The notes below the pieces were generated by a model. It searched no databases. It was not told where the DNA came from and saw nothing but the letters and a program-made list of their open reading frames with translations. DNA of 64,000 bases from Acrocarpospora macrocephala (lineage in GTDB: Bacteria; Actinomycetota; Actinomycetes; Streptosporangiales; Streptosporangiaceae). The stretch is taken from NCBI RefSeq assembly GCF_009687865.1, contig NZ_BLAE01000005.1, positions 78,299 through 142,298 on the forward strand, written 5' to 3'. A program made the translations under genes and the position numbers. Position 1 is the stretch's first letter. Each line of letters begins with the position of its first letter. Of the stretch, positions 41,216-50,278 are shown in pieces.

Positions 41216-42049
41216 CGTGCGGCGCCGTCCTGTCACGGTCGCGCTGACACAGGAACGTCCGGAGTCGTCTGATCCCGTCACCTGGATCACGCCGAACGAC
41301 CGGCCGATATGTATCGGCTGACCGATCATGGATATGGCTGCGCCGGGTACGGGGGGCCGCAGGTACGAAACATGAACATGAGCCGTCCGAAGATCCCCGC
41401 CTCGCGCGAACGCCTCCGCAGCCGCGACCTCGGCCATGCTCGCCCAGACGCCGCCGTGGAGCACGCCGTACCCGTTGTACCAACGCGCGGGATCCCGGAG
41501 TTCGACGCGGGTGCGCTGGTCGTCCGTGCTGATCCGCACGCCCAGGTGCTCGGCGAAGTTCACGGCTCCGGGCGGAGGGCCGTCGGTCGGCACGACAAGC
41601 TCTGCGGCGACGCGGGAATCACCGGCCGGCACGTACTGGGTCCAGGCGGCGCCCACCGCGATGAGGGTGCCGAAGTCGTCGGCCACTTCGCATTGGGCGA
41701 ATCCTCCTGTCGCCTCCGCCCTCGGGACCCAGGAGGTGGCGTGCAATGTCGCCGTGTTCCACGGTGGTGGAACGATGATGTCGCACGCCAGCTCGGTGGT
41801 CAGCGACCAGTGGCCCGCCGGTCTCGCGGTGTAAATGGTTTCGCCCAAGGCGTGGTCGAGGAGCACGGCCAGCGCGCCCGCCTGCTGGCGCCCATGGGAG
41901 CCGTCCATCCAGGGACCGGTCCTCATCACCGATCGCAGAAACCTGCCATCAACCCGGCAACCGACGACGCCGAAGCGTCTCTCCACCACACCCAAGTCAC
42001 AGGTGGGCGGCGCGTCTCCCAACAGCTCTCCGCCGATGCCGGGCGTCAT
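41207..42049 (-). CDS. Acyl-CoA thioesterase, double-hotdog (PaaI-like)
   Basis: The 280-residue protein consists of two hotdog domains. The first contains GALAVLLDHALGETIY. The second contains YNGYGVLHGGVWASMAEVAAAEAF with the PaaI-type HGG and acidic residue, followed by VSYLRPPVPGAAISMIG. Double-hotdog members hydrolyse acyl-CoA esters. The ATG start follows AGGTAGGGG. It is transcribed leftward, downstream of a crotonase gene, and fits as CoA-recycling or overflow enzyme of the pathway. Confidence 0.87.
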   Translation of the reverse strand: MTPGIGGELLGDAPPTCDLGVVERRFGVVGCRVDGRFLRSVMRTGPWMDGSHGRQQAGALAVLLDHALGETIYTARPAGHWSLTTELACDIIVPPPWNTATLHATSWVPRAEATGGFAQCEVADDFGTLIAVGAAWTQYVPAGDSRVAAELVVPTDGPPPGAVNFAEHLGVRISTDDQRTRVELRDPARWYNGYGVLHGGVWASMAEVAAAEAFARGGDLRTAHVHVSYLRPPVPGAAISMIGQPIHIGRSFGVIQVTGSDDSGRSCVSATVTGRRRTAQ

Positions 42050-42115
42050 AGCGCCACCCCTACCTGTTTGCGACAGCTGCATCGTGCTCCTCGACGAGTA
42101 TCACCGGCGGGATCG

Positions 42116-42877
42116 CTACTTCTTCTTGATCTTGCGGTAGGCGTCGTTGATGCGGGCCACGACGTCGGGGTGCCAGATCACTTCCCGATAGGCCAGGGTT
42201 TCGTAGGTGAGCGCGCTGTTGGGGTCGAGAGCTGGGGACGTCCGTGCCATCTCCTTGTTGTTCACCGCCGATTTGACGGTGGTCTGCGCGATGGAGGCGG
42301 CGAGGGCGCTCGCGTGACCGACTACCTCACCTTCGGGTGCCAGCCGATCGATGAGGCCGATCCTCAGGGCCTCCTTCGCGTCTATCCGTTCGCCGGAGAA
42401 CGTCAGCACCTTCGCCTGGCTGAGGCCGACGATCCGCCAAAGGGGCGAGAAATAGGGGGTGAGCCCGAACTTGACCTGCGGGTATCCGAAGATCGCGTTC
42501 TCGCTGCCGATCCGGATGTCGGCGAAGACCGCGATATCGCATCCGCCGCCGAGCGCGGGACCGCCGACGGCGGCGATGGTCGGCTTCCGGTAGTCCAACA
42601 GTGTGCCGTACGCCCGAAGGCACGCTTCGGAGTAGATCGCGCGGGTTTCCTCGGTGAATCCCGATTGCAGGTCCAGATCCAGACCCGCACAGAAGATGTC
42701 TTCACCGCCGGTCAGCACCACCGCGGCGACCTCGTCGTCGTAGGCCCACGCGTCCAGCTGGTCGCTCAGGTCCGTCATCAGCTCCACGCTCAGGGCGTTG
42801 CGGCGGTCGAGCCGGTCGAAGATGATCGTCCCGACGCCACCCTTGACGGTGGATTTGATGTTCTGAAATTCCGTCAT
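42116..42877 (-). CDS. Crotonase-superfamily protein with D/Q active site
   Basis: The 253-residue protein has the crotonase fold: FDRLDRRNALSVELM, FCAGLDLDLQ for CoA binding, and PALGGGCDIAVFADIRIGSENAIFGYPQVKFGL. At the two catalytic Glu positions of hydratases it has Asp114 and Gln134. It ends in KKIKKK-like basic residues. The same two substitutions occur in its island paralogue, so simple hydratase activity is doubtful. Isomerase, decarboxylase or C-C hydrolase chemistry is possible. It lies directly after the acyl-CoA ligase in the leftward unit. Confidence 0.9.
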   Translation of the reverse strand: MTEFQNIKSTVKGGVGTIIFDRLDRRNALSVELMTDLSDQLDAWAYDDEVAAVVLTGGEDIFCAGLDLDLQSGFTEETRAIYSEACLRAYGTLLDYRKPTIAAVGGPALGGGCDIAVFADIRIGSENAIFGYPQVKFGLTPYFSPLWRIVGLSQAKVLTFSGERIDAKEALRIGLIDRLAPEGEVVGHASALAASIAQTTVKSAVNNKEMARTSPALDPNSALTYETLAYREVIWHPDVVARINDAYRKIKKK

Positions 42878-42909
42878 GCTGAAGTTCGCTCTTCTCGTTG
42901 AAATCGGCT

Positions 42910-44523
42910 CTACGACACGATGTCGTCGAGGTTGGCCAGCCGGTGCTTCTGGATCTTTCCGGCCGCGCTCCGCGGAATCTCGGCGACCACATGCCAGCGC
43001 GTGGGAATCTTCTGCTTGGCCAGCTTCTCCGCCTCGAGGTGCGTGATCAGCGGTTCCGGCCCGCGCCACTCGGCCCCGGGCCTGAGGACGAGCCAGGCCC
43101 CGACGGCCTCCCCCAGCCGCTCGTCCGGGACAGCGGTGACCGCCACCGCCTCGACATCGGGATGCGACGCGATGGCGAGCTCGATGTCCATCGCCGAGAA
43201 CTTCTCCCCGCCGCGGTTGATGATGTCCTTGCTGCGGCCGGTCATCCGCACCCAACCCTGGGTGTCGACCCGGCCCACGTCGCCCGGATAGAACCAGCCG
43301 TCCTCGTCGATCTGCGCCTTGGTCAGCTGGGGATCGGTGTATCCGGACAGCAGCTGCGGCCCTCTGATCCGCAGCTCGCCGTCGGTTCCCAGCGGCAGCG
43401 GCTGCCGGAATTCGTCCACGGCCTGGATTTCCATGCCCCGCAGGAGTCGGCCGTCCCATTCCCGGCGCCGGGCCAGCGGGTCACCGGACGAGGCGATGGC
43501 GCAGACTCCGGCCGTTTCCGTCATGCCATAAGCGCGCACTACGGTGACGCCCACCTCAGCGGCACGGTCGACGAGGGGGGCAGGGATCGCGGCACCGGCG
43601 CAGGCGTAGGTCGGCAGACGATGGCTGCGCGACAGACCTCGCTCGTAGCGGTCCACCAGATCGGAGACGAACACGGTGGCGCCCATCATCAGGGACACCC
43701 GCTCCTGCTCGATGAGCGACAGTGCTTCGTCGGGTTGCCAGCCGCGCGTGATCACCGACCTTCCGCCGAGGAAGGCCGGAAACACCACTCCGGCCACGAA
43801 GCCACCGAGGTGAGACAGCGGGGTCGCGGCCAGGGTCACCGTCTGCTCGCCGGCGCCGAGGGCCTCCTGGAAGTTACGCATGTGCGCCAACAGCGCCTGG
43901 CTGGACAGGAGCGCGCCCTTGGGCGCGGAGGTCGTCCCCGAGGTGTAGAGCAGCAGCGCCGGTTCCTCCGCCGCCAGCGGCTCAGGCAGCTCGACGTCGT
44001 CCTCGGCCTCTTCGGCCGGAACCTGCTCCCAGTCGTCCCGGTGCCCGCCGACGACATAGCGCACCGCGGGTGCCAACCCCAGTTCGGCGAGCAGGTTGTC
44101 GAACTCTTCGACTGGCCGCCGGCTGCCGAGCTCGGCCGCCGCGGCGATCACCGCCGGCCGGCAGTCGGCCAGGATGCGGCGCATCTCGTGCTCACGGTAG
44201 ATCGGCACGACGGGCACGTCGACCGCGCCGATGCGGAACGCCGCGACCTGGAGGACCAGTGCCTCAAGGCAGTTGGGTAGCTGCACGAGGACGCGGTCGT
44301 GCCGGCGGACACCGCGACGGACCAGGTCGGCGGCCACCGTCCTGGTCCAGCCGTCGAACTCCCGGTACGTGATGCGACGCCCCTCAAAGCAGAACAGCTC
44401 CTTGTCCGGATACCGCCTGGCCCGGGAGGGCAGCAGAGCACCGATCCGGTCTTCGGTCCACAGACCGATCGCCCGGTAGCCCGCATGCCGGTATTCCGTA
44501 GCCAAGTTCGACACCGTCGTCAT
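42910..44523 (-). CDS. Acyl-CoA synthetase (AMP-forming, class I adenylase)
   Basis: The 537-residue protein has all adenylation motifs: LLLYTSGTTSAPKGALLS (A3), RAYGMTETAG (A5), DGWFYPGDVGRVD (A7), TGRSKDIINRGGEK (A8) and the C-terminal catalytic lysine in SAAGKIQKHRL. It activates a carboxylic acid to its CoA ester and probably starts the island's pathway. A candidate operator lies 70 bp upstream. The substrate (fatty, terpenoid or aryl-alkanoic acid) cannot be read from sequence. Confidence 0.94.
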   Translation of the reverse strand: MTTVSNLATEYRHAGYRAIGLWTEDRIGALLPSRARRYPDKELFCFEGRRITYREFDGWTRTVAADLVRRGVRRHDRVLVQLPNCLEALVLQVAAFRIGAVDVPVVPIYREHEMRRILADCRPAVIAAAAELGSRRPVEEFDNLLAELGLAPAVRYVVGGHRDDWEQVPAEEAEDDVELPEPLAAEEPALLLYTSGTTSAPKGALLSSQALLAHMRNFQEALGAGEQTVTLAATPLSHLGGFVAGVVFPAFLGGRSVITRGWQPDEALSLIEQERVSLMMGATVFVSDLVDRYERGLSRSHRLPTYACAGAAIPAPLVDRAAEVGVTVVRAYGMTETAGVCAIASSGDPLARRREWDGRLLRGMEIQAVDEFRQPLPLGTDGELRIRGPQLLSGYTDPQLTKAQIDEDGWFYPGDVGRVDTQGWVRMTGRSKDIINRGGEKFSAMDIELAIASHPDVEAVAVTAVPDERLGEAVGAWLVLRPGAEWRGPEPLITHLEAEKLAKQKIPTRWHVVAEIPRSAAGKIQKHRLANLDDIVS

Positions 44524-44590
44524 CGATGTGCTCCCTTCCGGGTGCGCCTGGTCCCCGCGTGTAGCCGCGAGGACCTGCGGCGAATTTATC

Positions 44591-44606
44591 TAGTTAATAC
44601 TCACTA
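44591..44606. promoter_or_regulatory. Imperfect copy of the island TetR operator
   Basis: TAGTTAATACTCACTA matches the perfect palindrome at 46784-46799 in 14 of 16 bases and sits upstream of the acyl-CoA ligase gene, so one regulator probably controls both units. Confidence 0.6.
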
Positions 44607-44654
44607 AACGAAGAGATGGCTGTTGTTCGAGACCGATGACGGGCAATGGGCACG

Positions 44655-45452
44655 TCACGATCGGGGCCGGAGGCGCTCGGTCGCCTTGCTCCGTCCGGAT
44701 CGCAGCGCTTCGAGTCCTTCGCCGAGCCGCCTGGTGAACAGCCCGCGCTGGACCAGGTCGGCGGTCACGCGCAGTTCGTAGGCCGTGGCGCCGATGTGGT
44801 CCATGTTGCCGGACCGCAACGCGACCTCCTTGAGCACGGTCGTCAGTTCGGTGCCGGCCTCGGCGATGTGCCGGGCGAGGCGAAGGCCGCTCTCCCGTAC
44901 GGTGCCGACCGGTACGACCTCATCGACAAGGCCGGCCCGGTGGGCTTCCCGCGCGTCGATCGGGTCGCCGGTGAACAGCATCCGGCGTGCCCGTTGCGCG
45001 CCTACTTTGCGCAGCATGCCGTGGTAGAAGCCGTTCATGGCGTATTTGACCTGCGTGGACCCGAAGGCCGCGTTTTCGGAGGCGACCGTGATGTCGCACA
45101 TGTTCGCCAGGTCCATGCCGTAGCCAGGTGCCATGCCGGCGACCGCCGCGACCGTGGGCTTGCGATAGTCGTAGATCGTCACCATGAGCTTGCACGCCAG
45201 GTCGACGAAGCGGGTGAGCTCCTCGCCGGATATCCGGTCGAGCACGTCGAGTGCCCAGCCCGAGCAGAAGTAATCCTCGTTGCCTACGAACAGGACGGCG
45301 GCCACACGGTCGTTCTCGGCCCAGTCCTGCAGGGCGGCGATGATCTCGTGGTGCAGGTCCCAGCCGAGGGCATTGCGCTTTTCCGGATGGTTGAGCTGAA
45401 TGACGCCGACGCCGTCTTCGACGGAGGTGATCAGGTACTTGTACTCGGCCAT
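44655..45452 (-). CDS. Crotonase-superfamily protein with D/Q active site (paralogue)
   Basis: The 265-residue protein shows NHPEKRNALGWDLH, FCSGWALDVLD and APGYGMDLANMCDITVASENAAFGSTQVKYA. Asp114 and Gln134 replace both hydratase glutamates at exactly the positions seen in the other leftward crotonase. The oxyanion glycine loop reads GMAPGYGM, slightly unusual. It is transcribed leftward with a 130-bp gap to the ligase gene. Function beyond crotonase fold is not assigned. Confidence 0.9.
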   Translation of the reverse strand: MAEYKYLITSVEDGVGVIQLNHPEKRNALGWDLHHEIIAALQDWAENDRVAAVLFVGNEDYFCSGWALDVLDRISGEELTRFVDLACKLMVTIYDYRKPTVAAVAGMAPGYGMDLANMCDITVASENAAFGSTQVKYAMNGFYHGMLRKVGAQRARRMLFTGDPIDAREAHRAGLVDEVVPVGTVRESGLRLARHIAEAGTELTTVLKEVALRSGNMDHIGATAYELRVTADLVQRGLFTRRLGEGLEALRSGRSKATERLRPRS

Positions 45453-45512
45453 CGAGTGGTGATCCTTTCTGGCTCTTGGACGCGATGAGAATTCACCGGG
45501 TGAAGCCTGGTC

Positions 45513-46727
45513 TCAGCCGGCGATCTCCGACGGTTGCTCCGTGGCTGTCGCATCACGGGTGACGTCCGCATTGAGGACGGCGTGAAGGAAAGTCTCGAGC
45601 TCGGCCTCGACGTGTGGCCGGGCGTGCAGGTGGCCGACGCGGACGACGTCGTTGACGATGCCGCGGGCCGCGTACACGAGCGCGTGGCTCTCGGTCACGC
45701 TCAAATCGGGCCGCCGTAGCCGTAGCGCGGCTGACCATTCCTCGACGTTCGCGGCCAGCTCGGCGCCGATCCGGCGACCGTCCTCCTGCGGCAGGTTGAT
45801 CGCTTCGGTCACGTAGACGCCGAAGAGATGTCGCTGCTGGACGCCGACGCGGATGTAGCCACGCACCAGTTCGTCGAGGGACGTGTCTCCCCGCTGGGGC
45901 GCGAGCCGGTGCGCCGCCTGGGTGAAGGCCGTCACGAGCAGCTCGGACTTCGTCGCGAAGTGGTGGTAGATGCTCGGGCCGGACAACCCGATCGCCGCCC
46001 CGATGTCATCCAGGCTGACCCCCGCGTAGCCACGCTCATGGAACAGCGCGATCGCCGTTTCCAGCAGCTCCTCGGTACGGGACAGCGTGACTTGAGGCCG
46101 GTGCGGCGCAGCCGGGGGCCCGGTGCGCGGGCCCGCTGGCGGCAACTCCGTGCGGGCCGCCGCGGCTGCCGCGGCGGCGAGGACGCGAAGGTACTCGGCG
46201 CGCGGGAGGCGCACACCGCTGACCGAAGCACTTGCCATGGTCGCCAGCACCGCGGTGACGAGCAGCTTCAGCCGGCCACGGTCGGCATCGGGGCGGGCCT
46301 GCCGCAGGCGTGCCGACAACCGGGAGACGAACTCGCCGAACCGGGCCTCGACCCTCGCGCGTTCCGCACCGCCGAGGTGCCGCATCTCCCGTTGCAGCAG
46401 GACCCAGAGGTCGCGCCTGTCGAGGGCGGCGCCCGCCAGCCTGAACAGGAGGTCGTCCAGCGACTCCGCGGCCGCGGCGAACGCGGCGTCCACCACGTCG
46501 AGCGCGCCATCGATGGCACCGGCGAGCAGCGCGTTCTTGTTCCGGAAGTGCCGGTAGACGGCCGGCGCGGTGACGCCGACCTCCGCCGCCACGTCGGCCA
46601 GCGCGACCGCGTGGTAGCCGTACCGATAGAAGCGCCGCGCCGCCGTCTCCGCCAGCTGCCGTCTGCGCTGCCCGGCGCCGAGGCGAGCAGCGCCGGCGCG
46701 ATGACCGTTCCGTGTCGTCGTTGCCAC
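45513..46727 (-). CDS. Double TetR regulator (two TetR units fused in tandem)
   Basis: The 404-residue protein contains two complete TetR-like units. The first helix-turn-helix is VALADVAAEVGVTAPAVYRHFRNKNALL (residues ~41-68). A linker rich in Ala/Pro (~190-212) leads to the second, VSLDDIGAAIGLSGPSIYHHFATKSELL (~237-264). Each is followed by its own ligand-domain-like helices. Ordinary TetR proteins are ~200 residues. It is divergent from the thiolase operon, with a perfect 16-bp palindrome in the gap. The fusion would let one chain imitate a TetR dimer. Confidence 0.93.
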   Translation of the reverse strand: MATTTRNGHRAGAARLGAGQRRRQLAETAARRFYRYGYHAVALADVAAEVGVTAPAVYRHFRNKNALLAGAIDGALDVVDAAFAAAAESLDDLLFRLAGAALDRRDLWVLLQREMRHLGGAERARVEARFGEFVSRLSARLRQARPDADRGRLKLLVTAVLATMASASVSGVRLPRAEYLRVLAAAAAAAARTELPPAGPRTGPPAAPHRPQVTLSRTEELLETAIALFHERGYAGVSLDDIGAAIGLSGPSIYHHFATKSELLVTAFTQAAHRLAPQRGDTSLDELVRGYIRVGVQQRHLFGVYVTEAINLPQEDGRRIGAELAANVEEWSAALRLRRPDLSVTESHALVYAARGIVNDVVRVGHLHARPHVEAELETFLHAVLNADVTRDATATEQPSEIAG

Positions 46728-46783
46728 AACCCAGCCTCTCCTCGCCGTGCCGCGCGCCGGCGCGATCGAGCGCCATTCTTGCC

Positions 46784-46799
46784 TAGTGAATATTCACTA
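46784..46799. promoter_or_regulatory. Palindromic operator TAGTGAATATTCACTA
   Basis: A perfect 16-bp palindrome in the 127-bp gap between the double TetR gene and the thiolase gene. It is the expected position for autoregulation and control of the rightward operon. Confidence 0.75.
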
Positions 46800-46854
46800 A
46801 GCTACCGTCTGCGTCAATAGCCGCACCCGTCAGTCCGGGGAAGGAAGCACCGCG

Positions 46855-48081
46855 ATGTCTCACTCACCGTCGGTACCGGAAGCGTTCATCTACGACGCCA
46901 TCCGCACTCCGCGTGGCCGGGGGAAGAGCTCCGGGTCCTTGCACACCATCAAGCCCGTCACCCTCGTCGTCGGCCTGATCGACGAGCTACGCGCCCGGCA
47001 CCCCGATCTCGACCCCGCCGCGATCGACGACCTCGTCCTGGGCATCGTTTCGCCGGTCGGCGACCAGGGTTCGGTCCTCCCCCGTACGGCCGCCCTCGCA
47101 GCCGGCCTGCCCGACACCGTGTCGGGGCTGCAGCTCAACCGGTTCTGCGGGTCCGGTCTGGAAGCGGTGAACACGGCCGCGCAGAAGGTTCGGTCGGGAT
47201 GGGATCGGCTCGTGATAGCGGGTGGCGTGGAGTCGATGTCGCGGATACCGCTCGGGTCCGATGGCGGCGCCTGGATGAACGACCCGGAGACGAACTTCGC
47301 GACGTCCTTCATTCCGCAGGGAGTGAGCGCTGACCTGATCGCCACGATCGAGGGCTTCACCCGTGAAACCGTCGACTCCTACGCGGAGCGCTCGCAGCGG
47401 CTCGCCGCGGCCGCGTGGTCCGGTGGGCATTTCACGAAGTCCGTCGTCCCGGTGCGCGACCGCAACGGCGTCACCGTCCTGGACCATGACGAGCACATGC
47501 GGCCGGACACGACGCTCGAGTCGCTGGCCACGCTCAAGCCGTCGTTCGCCAAGATCGGCGAGGCCGGTTTCGACGCGGTGGCGCTCCAGCGCTACCACTG
47601 GGTCGAGCGGATCGAGCACGTGCATCACGCCGGCAACTCGTCGGGCATCGTCGACGGCGCGGCTCTCGTGCTGATCGGCGACGAGCGCATCGGCCAGCAG
47701 CACGGCCTGACCCCCCGCGGCCGAGTCGTCGCCACCGCCACCTCCGGGGCCGACTCGACGATCATGCTGACCGGTCCCATCCCGGCCACCCGCAAGCTGC
47801 TCGGCCACACCGGCCTCACGGTGAATGACATCGATCTGTTCGAGATCAACGAGGCATTCGCGGCGGTCCCCCTGAAATACGCCAAGGATCTCGGCATTCC
47901 GCTGGAGAAGATCAACGTCAACGGCGGCGCCATCGCGATGGGCCATCCGTTGGGCGCGACCGGGGCCATGCTCGTCGGCACCATGCTCGACGAACTCGAG
48001 CGCCGGCAGGCCCGCCGCGCGCTCGTCACCTTGTGCATCGGCGGCGGTATGGGCGTCGCCACCCTCATCGAACGTCTGTGA
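46855..48081 (+). CDS. Acetyl-CoA acetyltransferase (thiolase, FadA-like)
   Basis: The 408-residue protein has the catalytic residues of degradative thiolases: [15 protein letters not shown] with the nucleophilic Cys, [25 protein letters not shown] with the His, and [11 protein letters not shown] with the second Cys. It opens the rightward operon and would pair with the FadB-like protein encoded next as the beta subunit of a trifunctional complex. The gap to that gene is 31 bp. Confidence 0.95.
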   Translation: MSHSPSVPEAFIYDAIRTPRGRGKSSGSLHTIKPVTLVVGLIDELRARHPDLDPAAIDDLVLGIVSPVGDQGSVLPRTAALAAGLPDTVSGLQLNRFCGSGLEAVNTAAQKVRSGWDRLVIAGGVESMSRIPLGSDGGAWMNDPETNFATSFIPQGVSADLIATIEGFTRETVDSYAERSQRLAAAAWSGGHFTKSVVPVRDRNGVTVLDHDEHMRPDTTLESLATLKPSFAKIGEAGFDAVALQRYHWVERIEHVHHAGNSSGIVDGAALVLIGDERIGQQHGLTPRGRVVATATSGADSTIMLTGPIPATRKLLGHTGLTVNDIDLFEINEAFAAVPLKYAKDLGIPLEKINVNGGAIAMGHPLGATGAMLVGTMLDELERRQARRALVTLCIGGGMGVATLIERL

Positions 48082-48112
48082 CGCCGCATCCACCGATTTC
48101 TTGGAGCCACCG

Positions 48113-50278
48113 ATGACGAACTACGACCACCCGATGTTCCACTGGGAACGGGACGCCGACGGCATTGTCACCGTGACGATGGACGACCCGGACCAGTCGG
48201 CCAACACCATGAACGACCGGTTCCGCAGCGAACTACCGATCCTCGTCGATCACCTGCACGCGGAGCGTGACTCCATCACCGGCGTGATCGTCGCCTCGGC
48301 GAAGAAGACGTTCTTCGCCGGTGGCGACCTCGGGATGATGATGCGCGCCACGGCGGACCAGCTCGTGGACGTCACCGCCATGCTCGACGGAGTCAAGGCC
48401 GCCCTACGGCGCCTGGAGACCCTCGGCAGGCCGGTCGTCGCGGCCCTCAACGGTGCCGCGCTGGGCGGCGGCTACGAGATCGCCCTGGCCTGCCACCACC
48501 GGATAGCGCTTGATCAGCCCCATGTCAGTGTCGGTCTTCCCGAGGTGACGCTGGGCCTGTTGCCCGGTGGCGGCGGGACCACCCGCACGGTCCGTATGTT
48601 CGGTCTGCGGACCGCCCTGCAGGAGATCCTGCTCACCGGGACGAAGTTCCGTCCGAGGGCCGCTTTGGAGAAGGGGCTGGTCGACGAACTGGTCGCCGAT
48701 CCGGGACAGCTCGCGACGGCCGCCCGGGAGTGGATCGTGGCCAATCCAGAGCCGGCGCAGCCTTGGGACCGACCTGGTCATCGGATCCCCGGCGGCACTC
48801 CGGCCGACTCGGCACTGGCCGCCGTCCTGCCGTCTCTGCCCGCGGTGCTGCGCAAGCAGACCCACGGATCGCCGGCTCCCGCCGCTCACAACCTGCTCTC
48901 AGCCTCGGTCGAAGGCGCCCAGGTGGACTTCGACAACGCCCTGACCATCGAATCGCGGTACTGCGCGGAACTGATCTGCGGCCAGATCTCGGCGAACATC
49001 ATCAAGTCGATGTTCTTCGACGTGCAGGCGATCAACCGGGGCGCCGGCCGCCCCGCGGGCCACCCGCCGCATCAGGCCCGGAAGCTGGTAGTTCTCGGCG
49101 CCGGCATGATGGGCGCCGGGATCGCCTACGTCAGCGCCAAGGCCGGTCTCGAGGTCGTGCTCAAGGACGTGTCTCTGGAGGCGGCTGAGCGTGGCAAGAG
49201 CTACAGCGCGAAGATCCTGGACAAGGCGGTTCAGCGGGGAACCATCACGCCCGCACGACGTGAGGAGGTCCTGGCCCGGATCCACCCGACCATCGACCCG
49301 GCCGACGCCGCAGGCGCGGACCTGCTCATCGAGGCCGTCTTCGAAGACCCCGAACTGAAGAAAAGGGTCACCGCCGAAACGGCCGTTCACCTCACCCCGG
49401 ATGCCGTGCTCGCCTCCAATACCTCGACCTTGCCCATCACCGGCCTCGCGGAGGGGATGTCCAGGCCCGAGGACTTCATCGGGCTGCACTTCTTCTCCCC
49501 TGTGGACAAGATGGCGCTGCTGGAGATCGTGGTCGGCGAGAAGACCAGCGACGCCACCGTGGCGAAGGCGATCGACATCGCGCGGCAGATCGGCAAGACC
49601 CCCATCGTGGTCAACGACAGCCGGGGCTTTTTCACCAGCCGCGTCATCCTGGAGTTCGTCAACGAAGCCGTGGCGCTGCTCGGCGAGGGAGTGCCGGCCG
49701 CATCGATCGAGCAAGCGGCGATCCAGGCGGGATATCCCGTCGGCGCCCTCGCCCTCGTGGACGAGTTGACGCTGACCCTGCTCCGTGAGATCCGCGAGCA
49801 GAGCATCGCCGTCGCGGCCGGGATCAGCCGGCCGACGCATCCGGCCGCGGCGGTGGCCGACCGGATGATCGACGAGTTCGGACGCCGGGGACGTGCGGCC
49901 GGGGCCGGGTTCTACGACTACGTCGATGGACGCAAGGCGGGTCTCTGGCCAGGCCTGAAGGACGCCTTCGGCGGCACCGACACGGCGGTGCCGCTGATCG
50001 ACATGCAGGAGCGCATGCTGTTCGCCGAAGCGCTCGACGCGATTCGCTGCCTGGACGAAGGAGTCCTCCGATCGGTCGCCGACGCCAACGTCGGTTCGAT
50101 CCTCGGCATCGGCTTCCCCGCCTGGACCGGCGGGGTCCTGCAGTACGTCAACCAGTACGACGGCGGCCTGCCCGGGTTCGTGGCCAGGGCACAGGAACTG
50201 ACGCAACGCTACGGCGACCGGTTCGCGCCGCCGGAATCGCTCGTCCGCAAAGCGGAGAACGGGGAGGACTACCGATGA
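48113..50278 (+). CDS. FadB/FadJ-like enoyl-CoA hydratase/3-hydroxyacyl-CoA dehydrogenase
   Basis: The 721-residue protein has an N-terminal crotonase domain (AALNGAALGGGYEIALACHH and LPEVTLGLLPGGGGTTR, with both catalytic Glu present) and a Rossmann domain (LVVLGAGMMGAGIAYVSAKAG). The dehydrogenase active site (IGLHFFSPVDKMALLEIV, His and Glu) and tandem C-terminal domains follow. The ATG after GGAGCCACCG is used. It performs hydration and NAD-dependent oxidation in beta-oxidation and partners the thiolase before it. Confidence 0.95.
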   Translation: MTNYDHPMFHWERDADGIVTVTMDDPDQSANTMNDRFRSELPILVDHLHAERDSITGVIVASAKKTFFAGGDLGMMMRATADQLVDVTAMLDGVKAALRRLETLGRPVVAALNGAALGGGYEIALACHHRIALDQPHVSVGLPEVTLGLLPGGGGTTRTVRMFGLRTALQEILLTGTKFRPRAALEKGLVDELVADPGQLATAAREWIVANPEPAQPWDRPGHRIPGGTPADSALAAVLPSLPAVLRKQTHGSPAPAAHNLLSASVEGAQVDFDNALTIESRYCAELICGQISANIIKSMFFDVQAINRGAGRPAGHPPHQARKLVVLGAGMMGAGIAYVSAKAGLEVVLKDVSLEAAERGKSYSAKILDKAVQRGTITPARREEVLARIHPTIDPADAAGADLLIEAVFEDPELKKRVTAETAVHLTPDAVLASNTSTLPITGLAEGMSRPEDFIGLHFFSPVDKMALLEIVVGEKTSDATVAKAIDIARQIGKTPIVVNDSRGFFTSRVILEFVNEAVALLGEGVPAASIEQAAIQAGYPVGALALVDELTLTLLREIREQSIAVAAGISRPTHPAAAVADRMIDEFGRRGRAAGAGFYDYVDGRKAGLWPGLKDAFGGTDTAVPLIDMQERMLFAEALDAIRCLDEGVLRSVADANVGSILGIGFPAWTGGVLQYVNQYDGGLPGFVARAQELTQRYGDRFAPPESLVRKAENGEDYR

